From Rikenellaceae bacterium (GTDB taxonomy: Bacteria > Bacteroidota > Bacteroidia > Bacteroidales > Rikenellaceae): DNA of 64,000 nt. The DNA lies in NCBI GenBank assembly GCA_015059845.1, contig SUZR01000008.1, forward strand, positions 1 through 64,000, given 5' to 3'. Of this stretch, positions 60,118-64,000 are shown piece by piece. The notes below the pieces were generated by a model, which was given only the letters and a program-made list of their open reading frames with translations, did no database searches and had not been told where the DNA came from. The translations under genes and the position numbers were made by a program. Each line of letters starts with the position of its first letter. The first letter of the stretch is position 1.

Positions 60118-62136
60118 TTAATTCAACTTAGCCTTTATATCCTCAATCGTAAACTCCGCCATAATAGCCTTGCCAGAGGGTGAGAAGCTATAATTATCGC
60201 AAGCACACAGGTGTTGCAACACCTCCATAGCCTCCTCCGCAGTTATCCCCTTTGACGACAGGCGCGAGCCTTTGACAGCCATCACACGGGCCATATTACT
60301 ACGCATATGCTCCGCAACATCTCCCGACTCCACCTCACGCAGCAGTTCGTAGAGCACCTCATCGGCCTGCTCGCCAACAATACTTGACGGAATAGCATTA
60401 AGCTCCACTACGCCATCGCCCACGAGGTTCAGCTCAAATCCCAACGCTGCAAACTCCACCTCATTCTCCGACAGAAGCACAAAATCATCCTCCGAAAGAG
60501 TCAGACGCTCAGGGAAGAGCAGTCGTTGCGAAGCCATACTGCCTGCGCCTATCATAGCCATATAGCTATCATACAAAATTCGCTCCTTGGCACGACGCAT
60601 ATCCACCAACATACTTCTGCCGCCACTTTGCGCCAGAACATACCCCCCAACAAGAGGCATCGCCGACGAGAACTCCATCTTCTGCTCACACTCCAGACTC
60701 TGCTGCACGGCCGAGGCGACAAACTCGAGCGAGCTCTCCTCCTCCATACCCATCATCGCCGCAAGGTCTATGCCCTGCGAGTAGTCGGATGCAATCTCAC
60801 GATATGACTCCGAGGGCACACTATTAAACTCCTCGGCACTCGGGATAGCAAAATCCTTATTTGCCGCCATATCCGTCCACGACACATCACTCAGTCGGCC
60901 CGACGAAGGTTTTGCACTCTGCGTTGCAGGCTGGCTCGTGCGTCTGTATGGCAACTCCACAAAGGGGTCATCGAAGGCCGTCTTGAGCTCCTCCTCCGAC
61001 ACACCTGTTTCGATATAATCCTCTCTAAACGGGTTATAGTCGCTATTGGTTGAGCTCTTGGGCTCGGCATACACCACATTCGACGTATCACCCAATACGG
61101 GAATATCTATCGGAGTGCTATTCTCAAAATCCATCATCGCCACACTGCCACTCTTGGCCAGCGTACTGCGCACAGCGGCATTGACAATCTGATTTACATC
61201 CTCTGCATCGGCAAAACGCACCTCAGTCTTATGCGGTGACACATTCACATCCACACGCTCGGGGTCGAGCGTAAGGTAGAGGAAATATGAAGGCGAATCC
61301 TTCTCAGGTATCAGCTTCTCATAGGCCTTCATTATGGCACGATAAATCTGCGGCGAGCGGAAGAAACGACCATTAACAAAGAGATACTGCTCCGTATTCT
61401 TCTGCTTGGCAGCCGAGGGGCGACCCACATATCCCTTCACCTTAACGATAGAGGTATCGACATCCACCTCCAGCAGGTTAGTCTTAATGTGGCGACCCAC
61501 AACACCAATTATTCGCTCCAACAGCGAGCCTGCCGGCAGAGTGATAATCGGCATATCGTTCGACATCAACTCGCAACGTACCTGCGGATTACAGAGGGCC
61601 ACCTGACGGAACACCTTCTTTATCTCGTTGACCATCTTGGTGCGGTCGCTGTTGAACTTACGACGCGCGGGGGCTGTGTAGAAGAGGTTGCGCACCATAA
61701 ACTGCGAGCCTACGGGGCACATCGTTGGTGTCTGCGAAACAAACTCACCACCATTGACAATAGTCACCGTACCAACCTCATCCTCCGCCTGACGTGTACG
61801 CAGCTCAACCTGCGCCACGGCGGCAATCGAAGCCAACGCCTCACCGCGGAATCCGAATGTTTGCAGACGATATACATCCTCGAATGTTTCGATTTTGCTT
61901 GTGGCGTGTCTGTCGAATGCCATACGAGCATCCATAGGCGACATACCACAACCATCGTCCACAATCTGTATCAGCTCCAAACCCGCATTACGGAAATTAA
62001 CGGTAAGTGACGACGCACCCGCGTCGATGGAGTTCTCCATCATCTCCTTTATGGCCGATGCAGGATTATCCACCACCTCGCCAGCCGCAATCTGATTGGC
62101 CACGATTTCGGGTAATAGTCGTATCTTATTCTCCAT
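60118..62136 (-). CDS. mutL: DNA mismatch repair protein MutL
   Basis: A 672-residue GHKL ATPase that links MutS to downstream repair. N-terminal motifs: EVVDNPASAIKEMMENSIDA, DGCGMSPMDARMAFDRHATS and GFRGEALASIAAVAQVE. A 150-residue acidic linker leads to the C-terminal dimerisation domain. The endonuclease motif of typical MutL, DQHA(X)2E(X)4E, is degenerate here: the corresponding segment reads VDMRRAKERILYD (~511-523), and the CPHGRP-type zinc motif is replaced by SPSGKA. ATPase activity is expected; nicking activity is doubtful. Confidence 0.96.
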   Translation of the reverse strand: MENKIRLLPEIVANQIAAGEVVDNPASAIKEMMENSIDAGASSLTVNFRNAGLELIQIVDDGCGMSPMDARMAFDRHATSKIETFEDVYRLQTFGFRGEALASIAAVAQVELRTRQAEDEVGTVTIVNGGEFVSQTPTMCPVGSQFMVRNLFYTAPARRKFNSDRTKMVNEIKKVFRQVALCNPQVRCELMSNDMPIITLPAGSLLERIIGVVGRHIKTNLLEVDVDTSIVKVKGYVGRPSAAKQKNTEQYLFVNGRFFRSPQIYRAIMKAYEKLIPEKDSPSYFLYLTLDPERVDVNVSPHKTEVRFADAEDVNQIVNAAVRSTLAKSGSVAMMDFENSTPIDIPVLGDTSNVVYAEPKSSTNSDYNPFREDYIETGVSEEELKTAFDDPFVELPYRRTSQPATQSAKPSSGRLSDVSWTDMAANKDFAIPSAEEFNSVPSESYREIASDYSQGIDLAAMMGMEEESSLEFVASAVQQSLECEQKMEFSSAMPLVGGYVLAQSGGRSMLVDMRRAKERILYDSYMAMIGAGSMASQRLLFPERLTLSEDDFVLLSENEVEFAALGFELNLVGDGVVELNAIPSSIVGEQADEVLYELLREVESGDVAEHMRSNMARVMAVKGSRLSSKGITAEEAMEVLQHLCACDNYSFSPSGKAIMAEFTIEDIKAKLN

Positions 62137-62160
62137 ACGGGTTAGTTTCTGTCAAAAAAA

Positions 62161-62613
62161 TTACTCAACAATCTCGATTGCGTCACCCTCCTGATAGTCG
62201 TTGGGGACGATTACAATGGGAGCGTAAGGGTTAAACTCCTCATACTCCTTCATCTGTCGCTCTACCTGCTTAGATGAAGAGTCGCTGGTTGCCATCTCAA
62301 AAATAGCACCTATACGCGGGACAAGAACATATATAAATACTACGAGTAGAATCAGTCCAAGACCCATCACCCACATATTCATACGCTTGTCAGAGTTCTT
62401 CTGCTTCTTCTCCTGCGCAAGACGGGCCTCGCGGGCCTCACGCTTGGCGCGGATATACTTTCCGGGCTCATACTCCCCGCTATTTTCAATATCTCGGCGC
62501 TCGCCACGCAACTCGGCACGACGACGTTCACGCTCCTCCTTGGCAGGGTCGTAGTAACGCGGCGTATAATTAAACTTATTAGCGTGACGCTTGTGTGGTG
62601 AAAAGAATCCCAT
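62161..62613 (-). CDS. Small basic membrane protein (hypothetical)
   Basis: A 150-residue protein: a highly charged N-terminal ~75 residues (DPAKEERERRRAELRGERRD, AKREAREARLAQEKKQK), one membrane helix (~78-101, MWVMGLGLILLVVFIYVLVP) and an acidic C-terminus (KQVERQMKEYEEFNPYAPIV). The N-terminus MGFFSPHKRHANKFNYTPRY is conserved in Bacteroidales hypothetical proteins. It lies between mutL and dnaJ on the same strand. Function unknown. Confidence 0.8.
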   Translation of the reverse strand: MGFFSPHKRHANKFNYTPRYYDPAKEERERRRAELRGERRDIENSGEYEPGKYIRAKREAREARLAQEKKQKNSDKRMNMWVMGLGLILLVVFIYVLVPRIGAIFEMATSDSSSKQVERQMKEYEEFNPYAPIVIVPNDYQEGDAIEIVE

Positions 62614-62637
62614 AGTATTTGTGTTTTAACGGTTTAT

Positions 62638-63789
62638 CTAACGAAAAAAGTTCTTCATACGCTCGAAGATATTCTGCTTCTCCACGCTTTCAGGCGTCTT
62701 GAAGTGCGGCTGCTCGGATAGCTTCTGCACCAGCTGACGCTCCTCCGAGGTGAGCGAGTCGGGGATGGTTATATCCACAACAATCAAAATATCTCCACGT
62801 CCATAGCCATTCACATCAGGCAGGCCCTTGCCACGCAAGCGCAGCACCTTACCGGCGTGAGTACCCGGAGCAATCTTAATCTTGGCACGGCCATCGATGG
62901 TCGGTACCTCAACCTCGCCTCCGAGGATGCAGGTTGTAACCGTAAGATTCAAGTTGTGAATCAAGTCATTACCATCGCGCACCAATTCAGGATTACGCTC
63001 CTCCTCAATCATAACAAGCAGGTCGCCATTCACACCGCCGTGACGCGCAGCATTACCCTTACCCGAAACCGTAACGGCCATACCCTCGCCTACGCCGGCA
63101 GGAATCTTAATCTCAACAACCTCGTCACCGCGCACAACACCCTCGCCCGAGCACTTATCGCACTTGGCAGTGATAATCTTACCCTCACCGCCACACGCAG
63201 GACATACGCCCTGCGTCTGCATACGGCCAAAGAATGTATTTTCAACACGTGTAACCACGCCCGAGCCGTTACAAGTAGAGCAGGTGGTGTATGAAGAAGA
63301 GTCCTTTGCACCCGTACCGCCACACTTATCGCAAGCGATGGTCTTGTTAATCTTCAGTTTCTTGGTTGTGCCGTTAGCAATCTCGGCAAGCGTGAGCTTC
63401 ACCTTCACGCGAATATCCGAGCCACGGTTCACACGACGGCCGCCACCTCGTGACGAGAAACCGCCGAAGTGACCACCAAAGATATCTCCAAACTGCGAGA
63501 AGATATCCTCCATAGAGAATCCTCCGCCGAAACCGCCGCCAAAGCCGCCACCTGCAGCTCCGCCCATACCGGCGTGACCAAACTGGTCGTAACGGGCACG
63601 CTTGTCGGGATTTGACAACACGTCATACGCCTCGGCAGCCTCCTTGAACTTCTCCTCAGCCTCCTTATCACCCGGATTCTTGTCGGGGTGATACTTGATT
63701 GCAGCCTTACGATAGGCCTTCTTTATCTCGTCGGCATTGGCGTTGCGTTGAACGCCTAACACCTCGTAATAATCCCTCTTTTCTGACAT
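62638..63789 (-). CDS. dnaJ: Chaperone protein DnaJ
   Basis: A 383-residue type I Hsp40. J domain with HPD at 34-36 ([10 protein letters not shown]), Gly/Phe-rich linker ([20 protein letters not shown]), four zinc-finger repeats [25 protein letters not shown] and CDKCSGEG, and two C-terminal substrate-binding domains. It stimulates DnaK and delivers unfolded proteins. It lies directly downstream of grpE (23 bases), as in many Bacteroidetes. Confidence 0.98.
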   Translation of the reverse strand: MSEKRDYYEVLGVQRNANADEIKKAYRKAAIKYHPDKNPGDKEAEEKFKEAAEAYDVLSNPDKRARYDQFGHAGMGGAAGGGFGGGFGGGFSMEDIFSQFGDIFGGHFGGFSSRGGGRRVNRGSDIRVKVKLTLAEIANGTTKKLKINKTIACDKCGGTGAKDSSSYTTCSTCNGSGVVTRVENTFFGRMQTQGVCPACGGEGKIITAKCDKCSGEGVVRGDEVVEIKIPAGVGEGMAVTVSGKGNAARHGGVNGDLLVMIEEERNPELVRDGNDLIHNLNLTVTTCILGGEVEVPTIDGRAKIKIAPGTHAGKVLRLRGKGLPDVNGYGRGDILIVVDITIPDSLTSEERQLVQKLSEQPHFKTPESVEKQNIFERMKNFFR

Positions 63790-63812
63790 CGTCTTATGCT
63801 TCTAAAACATCA

Positions 63813-64000
63813 TTACTCGCCAACAACAACCTTGGCATAGCGCAACACCTTGTCGCCCAGCATATAACCACGCTGCACGACATCGATTACCTTACCCTTC
63901 TTATCCTCGCCTGCAGCAAAACGAGCCACAGCCTCGTGGAAATCGGGGTCAAACTCCTTATCCTGAGACTCAATCTCCGATACATTCTTCTGGCGCAGAG
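63813..64000 (-). CDS. grpE: C-terminus of the nucleotide exchange factor GrpE (partial)
   Basis: The 3' 62 codons of a gene that begins beyond the right edge. The frame reads LRQKNVSEIESQDKEFDPDF, then HEAVARFAAGEDKKGKVIDV and QRGYMLGDKVLRYAKVVVGE before the stop at 63815-63813. The VxQRGYMLGDKVLRxAKVVV signature is the beta-wing of GrpE, which releases ADP from DnaK. Adjacent to dnaJ, as in the heat-shock operon. Confidence 0.92.
   Translation of the reverse strand, partial: LRQKNVSEIESQDKEFDPDFHEAVARFAAGEDKKGKVIDVVQRGYMLGDKVLRYAKVVVGE

Overview
The window is chromosomal DNA of a Bacteroidales bacterium, most likely a gut Rikenellaceae/Alistipes-like organism; the genus is an inference from protein character and was not checked by search. 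The phylum is supported by repeated promoters of the form TTTG-N19/21-TAnnTTTG, the near absence of Shine-Dalgarno sequences, fimbrillin, DUF4493, PCMD and DUF5689 surface lipoproteins, a TonB-dependent receptor, a hisB phosphatase/dehydratase fusion and a hisIE fusion. Most housekeeping genes are about 50-57% GC by eye; the left edge (1-2150) and the surface operon at 47.8-57.4 kb are clearly more AT-rich.

Layout. 1-1757: edge of a mobile or phase-variable locus, with an IntDOT-type tyrosine recombinase, a small partner protein and the first codons of a probable DUF1016/YhcG nuclease, all on the minus strand. 2179-2252: tRNA-Arg(TCT). 2629-5420: uronate-catabolism cassette kduI-kduD-DUF4861 lipoprotein. 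5508-8907 (minus): electron-bifurcating transhydrogenase nfnA-nfnB and a DUF1573 protein. 9022-9176: tRNA-Asn and tRNA-Val, followed by two ~100-bp direct repeats. 9586-13422: a secreted TIM-barrel-like protein of unrecognised family and two tandem DUF5689 lipoproteins. 13478-16997 (minus): obg and a TonB-dependent receptor. 17087-21637: pepD, a secreted beta-propeller protein, free methionine-R-sulfoxide reductase, and a membrane protein with a winged-helix regulator.

21666-28601 (minus): complete, tightly overlapping histidine operon hisG-D-C-B-H-A-F-IE, preceded by a consensus promoter, an 18-residue leader peptide containing His-Leu-His-His-His and an overlapping terminator, i.e. a ribosome-mediated attenuator. 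28845-29906: two paralogous small outer-membrane barrels. 30064-35664 (minus): hypothetical, galM, gltX, membrane protein, SIMPL-domain protein, and ychF. 36166-42103 (plus): conserved hypothetical with a long structured leader, lysA, a proline/glutamate-rich protein, rsmI, an LpxL-like acyltransferase and a GT2. 42125-44373 (minus): DPM1-like GT2, panB, a SPOUT RNA methylase. 44461-47335 (plus): outer-membrane protein and glnS.

47881-57405 (minus): a seven-gene surface operon: fimbrillin-family lipoprotein, two DUF4493 lipoproteins, a DUF4493-PCMD lipoprotein, two paralogous beta-barrel proteins and a second PCMD lipoprotein. All five lipoproteins have acidic residues just after the lipidated Cys, as expected for export to the cell surface. 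This is the best candidate for an undescribed system: a fimbria-like surface assembly with its own outer-membrane barrels. 57651-64000 (minus): YhcH/YiaL protein, membrane-anchored EEP phosphatase, rhomboid protease, mutL, small membrane protein, dnaJ and the 3' part of grpE.
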